A DNA stretch of 64,000 bases from JBJMLO01 sp045805265 (GTDB taxonomy: Bacteria > Actinomycetota > UBA4738 > JACQTL01). Below the pieces are notes generated by a model. The model saw only the letters and a program-made list of their open reading frames with translations, made no database searches and was not told the origin of the DNA. The DNA lies in assembly GCA_045805265.1 (NCBI GenBank), contig JBJMLO010000016.1, forward strand, positions 62,001 through 126,000, written 5' to 3'. Shown here piece after piece: positions 19,824-28,056 of this stretch (positions are counted from its first letter, which is position 1; every line of letters begins with the position of its first letter). The translations under genes were made by a program, and so were the position numbers.

Positions 19824-21845
19824 TCAGAACAGGAAGATCCGCACGAAGTAGTACACGACCGGTGCGACGAACAGGATCGAGTCGATCCGGTCCAGCGCGC
19901 CCCCGTGGCCGGGGAAGACCGTCCCCATGTCCTTCACCCCGAGGTCGCGCTTGACCAGCGACTCGGCCAGGTCGCCGAACACCGCGGCGAGGCTGGCGAC
20001 GACGGTCAGCCCGATCGCCTCGGCGACCGTCGGCCCGAGGCCGGACACCAGGTCGATCGACGGCAGCAGGAGCAGTCCGAACGCGACGAACAGCACGAGG
20101 AACCCGCCGATCGCGCCCTCGCGGGTCTTGTTCGGGCTGATCGACGGCGCGAGCGGCTTGTTCCCGGAGAACGTGCCGATGGCGTACGCGGCGATGTCGA
20201 ACCCGAAGGCCAGGCCGAGCATGGCGATCGTGAAGGCGCGCGAGAACGCGTGGATGATCAGCAGCGCGTACCCCGCCAGGAACGGCACCGCGACGATGCC
20301 GAACATGGTCATCCCCATGTTGGCCACCACGGCCTTGCGGTGGCGGGCCGGCGTGGCCATGTACCACACCGGGATGAACAGGGCGCCGACCGCGGTCATG
20401 GCCAGGATGCCGGCCTCGCCCTTCAGGTAGCCGCCCGCGCAGATCAGCCCGCCCACGGCCAGGCCGAGCGGCACGGCGGGCTGGTATCCGGCCCTGCGGA
20501 TCGCCGTGTACAGCTCGAGCTGCGCGAGCAGCACGATCGCGCTCGCGACGAAGCCGAAGTAGGGCTTGCCCAGCAGCAGCGCCACGGCCGCCACCACGGC
20601 GAGCAGCAGGCCGGTGACGATCGCCGCCGGGATGTTGCGTCCCGGACGGGGCGGTTCCTGCTCGGCCTCCGTCGGAACCTCGACCGAGGTCGGCTCCTGC
20701 CAGCTGGGGCCTTCGCCCTCCGCCGCGCCCACCTTCACGGTCCGGGGGCCCTCGGGCTCGCCGAACGACAGCATGTCGCCGGGCTCCTCGCCCTCCTCGG
20801 GGAACACCAGCGGCTCGGGCCGGTCGGAGTACGGCTCGCGGACGTCGGGCTCGCCGAACAGGTCGTCGGTGAGCGGCTCCACTCCCGCCTCGGGGGCGGC
20901 CTCGCCGAATGCCTCGGGCCCGAACCCCTCGACGCCGCCGGCCGGGGCCAGCCCCAGGTCGGGCTCCTCCTCGCGGATGGATTCGGCGAAGTGCTCGGCT
21001 GCGGCCTCGACGTCGGCCGGCTCGGGCTCCTCGTCGAAGCCGGGCAGCGGGCCGGCGTCCTCGGCTCCGGCCGTCGGCGCGCCGACTGCCCCCTCTTCGC
21101 CGCCCTCCGGCCCGGGGAGGTCCCGGTACGCCTCCGGGGGCCGGCGGAGGTCGTCGATCGTGATCGGCCCGGAATCCTCGGGGTGGCCCTGGTCCGCCCC
21201 GGTCCCGGCTCCAGCGTCGGCTTCGGCCTCGGCTCCGGCGTCGGACGGCTGGTCCCAGTCGATGCCGGTCGTCCCGCCCACCGGCGGCGCGCCGGCTCCC
21301 GGCTCCGAGCCGTAGCCGAACTCGGGCACCTCCAACTGCTCCTCGTCCGGCAGGAACTGCTCCATGTACGAGTAGGGCTCCCGCCGCTCCTCGCTGGGCC
21401 CGGCCCCCGGGACGTCGTCGCCGGGTGAGCCGATGCCGAGCTCCGCCCAGTCCTCGGCGGACATCTGCTGCGTGGGCTCGCCGGCGGACTCCGACGGCGC
21501 TGGCTCCTCGGGCGGGACCGCCGGCGGGACCTCGAGGTCGAGGTCGATGCCCTCCTCGATCCCGGCGGCCCAGTCGTCCGGGAGGAGGTCACCCTCGCCG
21601 GCACCCTGAGCCATCTCACCGGCCGCCGGCTCGGCGGGGGCTTCCCCGTCCGCCTGCTCCGCGACCGGTTCCGCGGACGCCGGGGCCGCGGGAGCCTCCG
21701 GGGTGCGGTGCTCGGCCGCCTCCGCCGAGCCCCCCGGCTCCTCGCCCTCCTCCGGCCAGTCGACGTCCTGGATCGGGGCGAAGAACTTGTCCAGGTCCTC
21801 GAACAGGTCCTCGCCCCGCCGCTCGCGTCCCTCTTCGTCAGCCAC
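19824..21845 (-). CDS. cdsA: Phosphatidate cytidylyltransferase with a ~400-residue acidic N-terminal extension
   Basis: Makes CDP-diacylglycerol from phosphatidate and CTP at the membrane. The C-terminal ~270 residues are a normal CdsA, with about eight membrane helices, the NKTREGAIGG segment, and the signature VKRDLGVKDMGTVFPGHGG ending LDRIDS. Ahead of it lies a ~400-residue Glu/Asp/Pro/Gly/Ala-rich, probably disordered, cytosolic region beginning with a more ordered patch (EDLDKFFAPIQDVDWPEEGE). The GTG start lies five bases after the frr stop. No internal start with a good ribosome binding site was noticed near the first membrane helix, so the fusion appears real. Typical CdsA is 270-300 residues. 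Confidence 0.93.
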   Translation of the reverse strand: MADEEGRERRGEDLFEDLDKFFAPIQDVDWPEEGEEPGGSAEAAEHRTPEAPAAPASAEPVAEQADGEAPAEPAAGEMAQGAGEGDLLPDDWAAGIEEGIDLDLEVPPAVPPEEPAPSESAGEPTQQMSAEDWAELGIGSPGDDVPGAGPSEERREPYSYMEQFLPDEEQLEVPEFGYGSEPGAGAPPVGGTTGIDWDQPSDAGAEAEADAGAGTGADQGHPEDSGPITIDDLRRPPEAYRDLPGPEGGEEGAVGAPTAGAEDAGPLPGFDEEPEPADVEAAAEHFAESIREEEPDLGLAPAGGVEGFGPEAFGEAAPEAGVEPLTDDLFGEPDVREPYSDRPEPLVFPEEGEEPGDMLSFGEPEGPRTVKVGAAEGEGPSWQEPTSVEVPTEAEQEPPRPGRNIPAAIVTGLLLAVVAAVALLLGKPYFGFVASAIVLLAQLELYTAIRRAGYQPAVPLGLAVGGLICAGGYLKGEAGILAMTAVGALFIPVWYMATPARHRKAVVANMGMTMFGIVAVPFLAGYALLIIHAFSRAFTIAMLGLAFGFDIAAYAIGTFSGNKPLAPSISPNKTREGAIGGFLVLFVAFGLLLLPSIDLVSGLGPTVAEAIGLTVVASLAAVFGDLAESLVKRDLGVKDMGTVFPGHGGALDRIDSILFVAPVVYYFVRIFLF

Positions 21846-21850
21846 TCGGC

Positions 21851-22411
21851 TCAGACCTCCAGGAGTTCCTTCTCCTTGTGGCCGAGGACCTCGTCCACCT
21901 CGGCCACGAACTGGTCGGTGAGCTTCTGCAGTTCCTTCTCGGATCGGCGCAGGTCATCTTCGGAGATGGCGTGGTCATGCTCAAGTCGCTCCAGCTCCTC
22001 TTTCGCGTGGCGCCGGACGTTCCGCACCGCCACGCGGGCTTCCTCCGACCGCTCCTTGACGACCTTGATGAGGTCCCTGCGGCGTTCCTCGGTGAGCGGC
22101 GGGAACGACAGTCGGATGACGTTGCCGTCGTTGGTGGGGGTGAGCCCCAGGTCCGAGGTCTGGATCGCCCGCTCCATCGCCGAGATCGCGCCCTTGTCGA
22201 AGGGCTGGATCACCAGCAGGCGCGGCTCGGGCACCGAGACCGAGGCCATGTCCTTGAGCGGCTGCTGGGTGCCGTAGTACTCGAACGTGATCCTCGACAG
22301 CAGCGCGGGGGTGGCCCGGCCGGTGCGGATGCCGGAGAACTGGTCCTGGAGCACCGCGATCGCCCCGCGCATCTTCTTGCGGGCGTCCTCCAGGGCCGAC
22401 TCCACCGTCAT
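21851..22411 (-). CDS. frr: Ribosome recycling factor
   Basis: Splits post-termination ribosomes together with EF-G. 186 residues, exactly the family size. It contains FSGIRTGRATPALLSRI and the characteristic PLKDMASVSVPEPRLLVI and VIRLSFPPLTEERRRDL segments. The order pyrH-frr-cdsA is conserved in Actinobacteria. ATG start, 20 bases after pyrH. Confidence 0.97.
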   Translation of the reverse strand: MTVESALEDARKKMRGAIAVLQDQFSGIRTGRATPALLSRITFEYYGTQQPLKDMASVSVPEPRLLVIQPFDKGAISAMERAIQTSDLGLTPTNDGNVIRLSFPPLTEERRRDLIKVVKERSEEARVAVRNVRRHAKEELERLEHDHAISEDDLRRSEKELQKLTDQFVAEVDEVLGHKEKELLEV

Positions 22412-22430
22412 GGCGCGGCCCCTCGCCCGG

Positions 22431-23186
22431 TCACGCCACGGCCCCGTGGACCAGCGTGCCGATGGGCTCCCCGAGGAGCGCGCGCTTGATGTTCCCGTGC
22501 TTGCGGAAGTCGAACACGAGGATGGGCAGGCCGTTCTCCCGGCACAGCGAGATGGCCGTCGCGTCCATCACCTCGAGGCCCCTGGTGAGGACCTCCGTGT
22601 ACTGGATGGTCTCGAACCTGCGGGCCGCGGGATTGCCGACGGGATCGGCGTCGTACACGCCGTCCACCTTGGTCCCCTTCAGGATGGCCTCGGCCTTGAT
22701 CTCGAGGGCCCGCTGTGCCGCCGTCGTGTCCGTCGAGAAGAACGGCACGCCGAGTCCTGCTGCGAAGATCACCACGCGACCCTTCTCGAGATGCCGGATG
22801 GCTCGCAGGGGGATGTAGGGCTCGGCGATCTGCGCCATCTGGATCGCGGTCTGGACCCGCGTGGGCTGGCCCGCCTGCTCCAGGGCGTCCTGCAGGGCGA
22901 GGGCGTTCATCACGGTGGCCAGCATCCCGATGTAGTCGGCCCGCTGGCGGTCCATGTTCGGCGCCTGGCGCCCTCGCCAGATGTTGCCGCCGCCGACCAC
23001 GACCGCCATCTGCACGCCCATCGATGCCACCTCGACCAGCTGGTCGGCCAGGTGCGCGGTGGACGCCGAGGAGATGCCGAACGGCGGGTCGGCGGGAGTG
23101 AAGGCGTCGCCGGAGAGCTTCAGGAGGACCCGGCGGTACGCGAGGGTCCCCAGCGCGCCGGGCGCGGCCTCAGGAGCTTCCGTCAT
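22431..23186 (-). CDS. pyrH: UMP kinase
   Basis: Phosphorylates UMP to UDP; amino-acid-kinase fold, hexameric and usually regulated by GTP and UTP. 251 residues. RRVLLKLSGDAF is near the N-terminus. VVVGGGNIWRG forms the phosphate-binding loop. FSTDTTAAQRALEI, DGVYDADP and GLEVMDATAISLC follow, all typical. ATG start. Member of the rpsB-tsf-pyrH-frr-cdsA run. Confidence 0.97.
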   Translation of the reverse strand: MTEAPEAAPGALGTLAYRRVLLKLSGDAFTPADPPFGISSASTAHLADQLVEVASMGVQMAVVVGGGNIWRGRQAPNMDRQRADYIGMLATVMNALALQDALEQAGQPTRVQTAIQMAQIAEPYIPLRAIRHLEKGRVVIFAAGLGVPFFSTDTTAAQRALEIKAEAILKGTKVDGVYDADPVGNPAARRFETIQYTEVLTRGLEVMDATAISLCRENGLPILVFDFRKHGNIKRALLGEPIGTLVHGAVA

Positions 23187-23229
23187 GGACGCACCGCGAC
23201 CCGCGGACGGGTCGGTGTGGAACGGTTCC

Positions 23230-23853
23230 TCACTCGGCCTCCTTGCCCAGCTCGAACCGGGCGAACCTGCGGACCGCCAACTTCTCGCCGACTCTAGCGG
23301 ACGTCTCGTCGATCAATTGCGCGATCGTGCGCTTGTCGTCCTTCACGAAGGGCTGGTCGAGCAGGACGTTGTCCTTGAAGAAGGCATCCAGCTTCCCCTG
23401 CACGATGCGGTCGAGGACGTTCTCGGGACGCCCCTGTTCGCGGGCCTGCCCCTCTGCCACCCGGCGCTCGGCGGCGATGGCATCCTCCGGGACGTCGTTC
23501 CGGCTGAGCCACCGAGGGTTCGCGCTGGCGATGTGCAGCGCGACGTCCCTGGCCAGCTGCTTGAACTCGTCGGTGTTCGCGACGAAGTCGGTCTCGCTGT
23601 TGACCTCCACCAGCACGCCCACCCGGGCGTTGAAGTGGATGTAGGACTCGACGCGGCCCTCCTTGGCCTCCCGTCCGGCTCGCCCCGCCGCCCTGGCCAG
23701 CCCCTTCTGCCGGAGCCACTCCGTGGCCTGCTCGATGTCGCCGCCTGTCTCCTGCAGGGCGCGCTTGCAGTCCATCATCCCCGCGCCGGTGGCGTCGCGC
23801 AGGGCCTTCACCTGCGCGGCGCTGATGCTGCCGTCATTCGTGTCTTGTGCCAT
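23230..23853 (-). CDS. tsf: Elongation factor Ts (short type)
   Basis: Nucleotide exchange factor for EF-Tu. 207 residues, the short single-core form also found in Thermus and in some Actinobacteria rather than the ~280-residue form. The UBA-like N-terminal domain contains VKALRDATGAGMMDCKRAL, and the core has VEVNSETDFVANTDEF. I chose the ATG at 23853, since upstream in-frame sequence is Arg/Pro-rich and unconserved. Follows rpsB. Confidence 0.96.
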   Translation of the reverse strand: MAQDTNDGSISAAQVKALRDATGAGMMDCKRALQETGGDIEQATEWLRQKGLARAAGRAGREAKEGRVESYIHFNARVGVLVEVNSETDFVANTDEFKQLARDVALHIASANPRWLSRNDVPEDAIAAERRVAEGQAREQGRPENVLDRIVQGKLDAFFKDNVLLDQPFVKDDKRTIAQLIDETSARVGEKLAVRRFARFELGKEAE

Positions 23854-23938
23854 GTCTCGTTCACGCTCGCTTCTCGGGTCATCGGTCTTCGTCCAGGGGA
23901 ATCGGTCGCGGCCGTCGCCGCACCCGGGCCGGTTGTCG

Positions 23939-25009
23939 TCAGGGCCCGGGCGAAGGGTCCTCGGCGCCGGGCGTCGTCGCCGGCTCGGGGGGTCCGGCGT
24001 CCTCCTCGGCACTCGGGGCGGAGGGGGCCGCCGATCGCTCGGCGACCTCCGTCTCGGCCGTCTCGGCCGTCTCGGCCGCCTCGGCGGCGGTCTCCTCGGG
24101 AGGAACGGGCGGCTCCGGGGATTCCGCGGGGACGATCTCGTCGGCCGCTGGCGTGGAGACGGGAGTTCCCGCCGCGGAGGCGGAGCCGGCCGGCTCCGGC
24201 TCGAACACCTGGGTCGAACTCGCGCCCACAGGAGTCTCGGGCGGCCCCGGCTCGAACGTCTGCGTCACATAGCCACCGTTGCCGCCGGCCTCGCTCCCGG
24301 CAGAGCGCATCGCGAACTCCTCCCAGCTCTGGCCCCGGCCCTCCTCGAGGGCGTCGGCGATCACCCGCGCCACCAGCGACACGGCCCGGATCGCGTCGTC
24401 GTTGCCGGGGATGATGTAGTCGACCTCGTCGGGGTCGCAGTTCGTGTCGACGATCGCGATGATCGGCAGCCCGAGCTTGCGGGCCTCGGTCACCGCGATG
24501 TGCTCCTTCTTCGTGTCGATGACGAAGATGGCGTCGGGGAGCCGCTCGAGGTCCTGGATGCCGCCCAGGTTCCGCTCGAGCTTCTCCTTCTCGTTCCGCA
24601 GCCGGATGACCTCCTTCTTCGGGAGGTACTCGAACGCGCCGGAGCGCTCCATCTCGCGGAGCTCCCGCAGGCGCGCCAGCCGGCCGGAGATGGTCTGGAA
24701 GTTCGTCAGCATGCCGCCCAGCCACCTGGTGTTCACGTACGGCATGCCGACGCGGCCGGCCTGGTCGGCCACCACGTCCTGGGCCTGCTTCTTCGTGCCG
24801 ACGAACAGGACGACGCCCTCGCGCCGGCCGAGCTCGCGGACGAAGTCGTAGGCCTCTTGGAGGCCGGAGAGGGTCTTCTCGAGGTCGATGATGTAGATGC
24901 CGGAGCGCTCCCCGTACAGGAAACGGGACATCTTGGGGTTCCATCGCCGGGTCTGGTGCCCGAAGTGGACCCCGGCCTCGAGCAGCTCCCGCCGCGTCGC
25001 GACAGGCAT
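23939..25009 (-). CDS. rpsB: 30S ribosomal protein S2 with acidic C-terminal extension
   Basis: 356 residues. Residues 1 to about 230 form a complete S2, including LLEAGVHFGHQTRRWNPKM, FVGTKKQAQ, VNTRWLGGMLTNF and AIVDTNCDPDEVDYIIPGND. The remaining ~120 residues are a Glu/Pro/Ala/Thr-rich low-complexity tail; S2 is normally 235-310 residues long. The start is an ATG with AAGGAGG 9-10 bases upstream. A ~150-base structured leader precedes it (see 25010-25173). First gene of the rpsB-tsf-pyrH-frr-cdsA series. Confidence 0.96.
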   Translation of the reverse strand: MPVATRRELLEAGVHFGHQTRRWNPKMSRFLYGERSGIYIIDLEKTLSGLQEAYDFVRELGRREGVVLFVGTKKQAQDVVADQAGRVGMPYVNTRWLGGMLTNFQTISGRLARLRELREMERSGAFEYLPKKEVIRLRNEKEKLERNLGGIQDLERLPDAIFVIDTKKEHIAVTEARKLGLPIIAIVDTNCDPDEVDYIIPGNDDAIRAVSLVARVIADALEEGRGQSWEEFAMRSAGSEAGGNGGYVTQTFEPGPPETPVGASSTQVFEPEPAGSASAAGTPVSTPAADEIVPAESPEPPVPPEETAAEAAETAETAETEVAERSAAPSAPSAEEDAGPPEPATTPGAEDPSPGP

Positions 25010-25173
25010 TGGTGGTGCCTCCTTTCGGTTCGTCTCCTCCGCCGGTTCAACCCGATCCGGCCCGGCCGGCGTGGCGTCGGCGTCGGTGGGACGCCGGAGC
25101 CGCACCGCCCCGGGACCCCGGATTCGGTCCCCGGACGTGCGTATTCGGCTCGAAGAGCCGTGGTCGGAGTGTA
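25010..25173 (-). promoter_or_regulatory. rpsB leader with three hairpins and a putative -10 box
   Basis: Minus-strand TACACT at 25168-25173 is a plausible -10 box without a clear -35. The ~150-base leader that would follow can form three successive stems. These are GGCTC-TTC-GAGCC (25147-25159), GGGACC...GGTCCC with an 8-base loop (about 25112-25131), and GGCGTC-CCACC-GACGCC (25079-25095). S2 often regulates its own mRNA through its leader, but I do not recognise a known rpsB leader family here. Confidence 0.4.
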
Positions 25174-25188
25174 CCGAACGGGGCGACC

Positions 25189-26412
25189 CTAGCGGCGCCC
25201 GAGCAGCGACGGACGCGTGCGAGCCCGGCGCGGCGGGGCCTCGGGGACGTCGTCTTCGATCACGCCGTAGCGGTAGGCGAAGCCGCCGAGCGACACGAGG
25301 TGGAAGAGGGTCACCGCGAGCACCAGCGTCCAGGTCGCGAGCGTCGGGTTGACGGTGAACGCCGAGCTCATCGGCACGAGCAGCGGGAGCAAGAACGCGC
25401 CCGTGAAGTACAGCAGCACCATCCCGACGTGCCGGGAGCCGGGGAGCCGGGCGGCCCGGCTCGACCGGCCCATCGCGGCCCGGGCCGAGGCCCCGTCACG
25501 GATCACGATGATCGGGGCGAAGGCCAGCAGGTAGACGCCCCCGACGAGGGCACCGAAGAAGGCCAGCCCGCCGAACGACGCCCCCAGCAACAGGCGCAGG
25601 AACTGCGAGAAGTAGATCAGGGCGAGCTGGGCGAAGAAGATACCCAGGAAGGCCGGCGCCGAACGGAACCCCCGGCGCAGCCCGGCCACGGAGACGCGAT
25701 CCGTGTCGAGACGTTCCACCACGAGACTCGTGACGATTGCCCAGATGCCGGCCCGGATCGCCGTGAGGGCCAGGGTGATGAGGGCGGCTGCCACGGTGAG
25801 GCCCAGCGAGCTGAACACGGAGTTGAGGTCGAACAACGTGCTGAGCGGTGGGATGGCCATCACGTTCTGGAAGAACTGCGGGACGTGGCCCAGTCCAACA
25901 GCGAGCATCCCGAACCACAGGATCAGGACCACGAGCATCGATCCGCCGACCAGCACCGGCGATCCCAGAACCGCCCGTCCCCCGGCGGCGAGGGTCTCGC
26001 CGAGCTTCGGGTAGACGCTGGGCGCCCGGAACGCGCTGAACAGGCCGGCGCCGCGGGGGGCCTGCCGCTGGTCTGGGCCCGCCGCCCTCGGGGGGGCCGG
26101 CCTGGGAGCGGTGCGCCCGGAACGGGTGCCCGCGGATCGGAGGCTGCCCGACAGCGCCCGGTCGCCCCCGGCCGCGCGGGGGGCAGCCCCGTCGCCGGCG
26201 GCACCGACCGCGTCGGGCGCCGCACCGCGGGGCCCGGGGGGCAGCGTCCGGCGCCCGATCCTGGGCGCTCGCTTCCCGGTGGACGAGGCCCCCGCCCCAC
26301 CCGCCGGCGCTCCGGTGCCGGCCGAGGAACCGGGCCGCGGCTTCCCGGACGCCGCGGAGGAAGGGCGGCCGGCCCCCGAGGACGAGCGATCTCCCCGGCG
26401 CTTCTTGCTCAT
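25189..26412 (-). CDS. Polytopic membrane protein with basic disordered N-terminus
   Basis: 407 residues, family not recognised. The first ~130 residues are Arg/Lys/Ser/Gly/Pro-rich and probably disordered on the cytosolic side. About six hydrophobic segments follow from LVGGSMLVVLILWFGMLAVG onward, and a short basic tail ends the protein. The start ATG overlaps the stop of the PQQ-propeller gene (ATGA), so both are probably made from one transcript. With the M23-type gene further upstream, the context suggests a cell-envelope role; this is inference only. Confidence 0.8.
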   Translation of the reverse strand: MSKKRRGDRSSSGAGRPSSAASGKPRPGSSAGTGAPAGGAGASSTGKRAPRIGRRTLPPGPRGAAPDAVGAAGDGAAPRAAGGDRALSGSLRSAGTRSGRTAPRPAPPRAAGPDQRQAPRGAGLFSAFRAPSVYPKLGETLAAGGRAVLGSPVLVGGSMLVVLILWFGMLAVGLGHVPQFFQNVMAIPPLSTLFDLNSVFSSLGLTVAAALITLALTAIRAGIWAIVTSLVVERLDTDRVSVAGLRRGFRSAPAFLGIFFAQLALIYFSQFLRLLLGASFGGLAFFGALVGGVYLLAFAPIIVIRDGASARAAMGRSSRAARLPGSRHVGMVLLYFTGAFLLPLLVPMSSAFTVNPTLATWTLVLAVTLFHLVSLGGFAYRYGVIEDDVPEAPPRRARTRPSLLGRR

Positions 26413-27974
26413 GCGGGCTCCCCCTCCGGGTGCTCCCCGGCGTCCGCAACGGGGAGGCCGCCGGGGCGCCGCCGGGTCCTGAGCACCACGGCCAGCAGCG
26501 CGGCGGCGGCCCCCACGAGCGCGAAGGCCAGCGCATAGTCGAGGAGCATCCGGCCCCAGTTCGGCTTCGAGGAGGACACCTCCGACAGCAACGAACCCGA
26601 AGGATCGTTCACCAGGCCGATGAGGCCTCCCTTCCTCGAGCCGATCGACACGACGATGGTGCCGTCGGCCGCCGCGATCCCGTGGACGGGGCCGTCGCCG
26701 GTATCGGTCCGCCACACCAGCACGCCCGAGGAGACGTCGATCGCAGCGAGCCGTCCGTCGTCGAGGCCCACGACCACCGTTTCGCCGACCACGACCGGCG
26801 AGGCGTAGAGCGCGGAGACGTCGAACTCGAAGCTCCACAGCCCGCCGGTTCCGTAGTTCCACGGCGTCGCGACCGTGCCCGTGGAGGCCCGGATCCGATA
26901 CAGGCCCGACTCCGAGGGCGCCTGCGCGGGCATCGGGAACGCGTACCCGCCGGCCACCGCGATGTCGTCGTACGGGGAGAACTGGCTGGGCAGGCGCGTG
27001 GACCAGACCTTGGAACCGTCGTCCACGGACAGCGCGACCAGCATGTTGTCGCCGTACGACCCCACCAGTGCCAGATCGCCCGCGATCGTCACGGCCGAGG
27101 CGAAGCTGACCGGCGTCGAGGGCGCGTAGTGCCAGGAGATCTTCCCTGTCTCCTCGTCGAGGGACGCGACCTCCACCTGCCCCGAGGTTCGGCTGCGTGC
27201 CGCGACGACGACCCGCCCCCCGGCGGCGGCGGGCGGCGTGTCGACGACACCCGGCACGGTGGTCTGCCATCGGATCAGGCCGGGGTCCGCGTGCCGCACC
27301 TCGTTCACCAGGCCGATCGCGACGACGTTCCCCGATGCGTCACCGACGAAGGCCGTGTCGCCGTCCGCGGACACGCCGCTCGCCGTGCGATCCTGGAGGG
27401 GAACCTGCCACAGGGGCTTCGGCGCGCCCGGATCCGCGAGGGAGAACGCCAGGACCTGCGACTTGGCGGCCGTCGCCCCCTGCGTGAACACCAGGATCGG
27501 CGTTCCCCCGACGTCGGCCACCGCCGGAGTCGCCGCCACCGAGCCGCCGTCCCGAGGAACCCGCCACCGCTGCTCGCCGGTGGCGACGTCCACGCCGTAG
27601 ACGCCGTGCGTGCCGGCCGCGATCGCCGTGGTCCCGGAGACGACCGGATACGTGAGCGCGCGCTCGCCTCGAGGCATCCGGAACTTCCACGAGCGGTGGA
27701 ACGGGGGCGCGGGCGAGTCGAACGGGCTCGCTGCGGCGTGCGTCGCGTCGCGGCCGAACTGGGGCCAGGGCCCCGCACCGCCGTCCGCGGCCAGGACCGG
27801 CGCCGCCGGGACCGCGAACACGAGGGACCAGACCGCGATGACCCCGAGCGCAACACCGGCCAGGTACCGAGCGGACGGGCCCGATCGCCGCCGCGTGCAC
27901 GTGGCCGCTGTGCCGGTGTCGGGGCAGGCGGCATCCCGGATCGGGGGCGAAGCTGGACTGGTCGGAGTGCGCAC
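26409..27974 (-). CDS. Membrane-anchored PQQ-type beta-propeller protein
   Basis: 521 residues. A cationic N-terminus and hydrophobic segment (about 36-62) act as signal or anchor. PQQ/WD-like repeats follow with VYGVDVATGEQRWRV, LDEETGKISWHY, LSVDDGSKVWSTRL and IDVSSGVLVWRTD. A C-terminal membrane helix (about 480-500) and a basic tail complete it. The propeller thus lies outside the cytoplasm, anchored at one or both ends. PQQ-enzyme active-site residues are not evident, so a scaffold resembling BamB is more likely than a dehydrogenase. Coupled by ATGA to the following membrane protein gene. Confidence 0.85.
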   Translation of the reverse strand: MRTPTSPASPPIRDAACPDTGTAATCTRRRSGPSARYLAGVALGVIAVWSLVFAVPAAPVLAADGGAGPWPQFGRDATHAAASPFDSPAPPFHRSWKFRMPRGERALTYPVVSGTTAIAAGTHGVYGVDVATGEQRWRVPRDGGSVAATPAVADVGGTPILVFTQGATAAKSQVLAFSLADPGAPKPLWQVPLQDRTASGVSADGDTAFVGDASGNVVAIGLVNEVRHADPGLIRWQTTVPGVVDTPPAAAGGRVVVAARSRTSGQVEVASLDEETGKISWHYAPSTPVSFASAVTIAGDLALVGSYGDNMLVALSVDDGSKVWSTRLPSQFSPYDDIAVAGGYAFPMPAQAPSESGLYRIRASTGTVATPWNYGTGGLWSFEFDVSALYASPVVVGETVVVGLDDGRLAAIDVSSGVLVWRTDTGDGPVHGIAAADGTIVVSIGSRKGGLIGLVNDPSGSLLSEVSSSKPNWGRMLLDYALAFALVGAAAALLAVVLRTRRRPGGLPVADAGEHPEGEPA

Positions 27975-28056
27975 GCGGAGCTTCCTGTTCGAGCGGAGCG
28001 CCCATTGTAGGCAGCGCCGCTCGCCCCGCAGCGTGCGCAGGCGCTCCCGAGTGCGC

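Noticed and set aside
19543..19851. A plus-strand frame of about 100 codons crossing the cdsA-dxr spacer
   Set aside because: It starts inside dxr, crosses the GC hairpins and ends inside cdsA; no ribosome binding site or conserved motif.
16497..21428. A plus-strand open frame of more than 1600 codons opposite the response regulator, rseP, dxr and cdsA
   Set aside because: It is the shadow of real minus-strand genes in GC-rich DNA, where antisense frames lack stops. The translation is Arg/His/Asp/Gly-rich with no domain, and the minus-strand genes are complete and recognisable.
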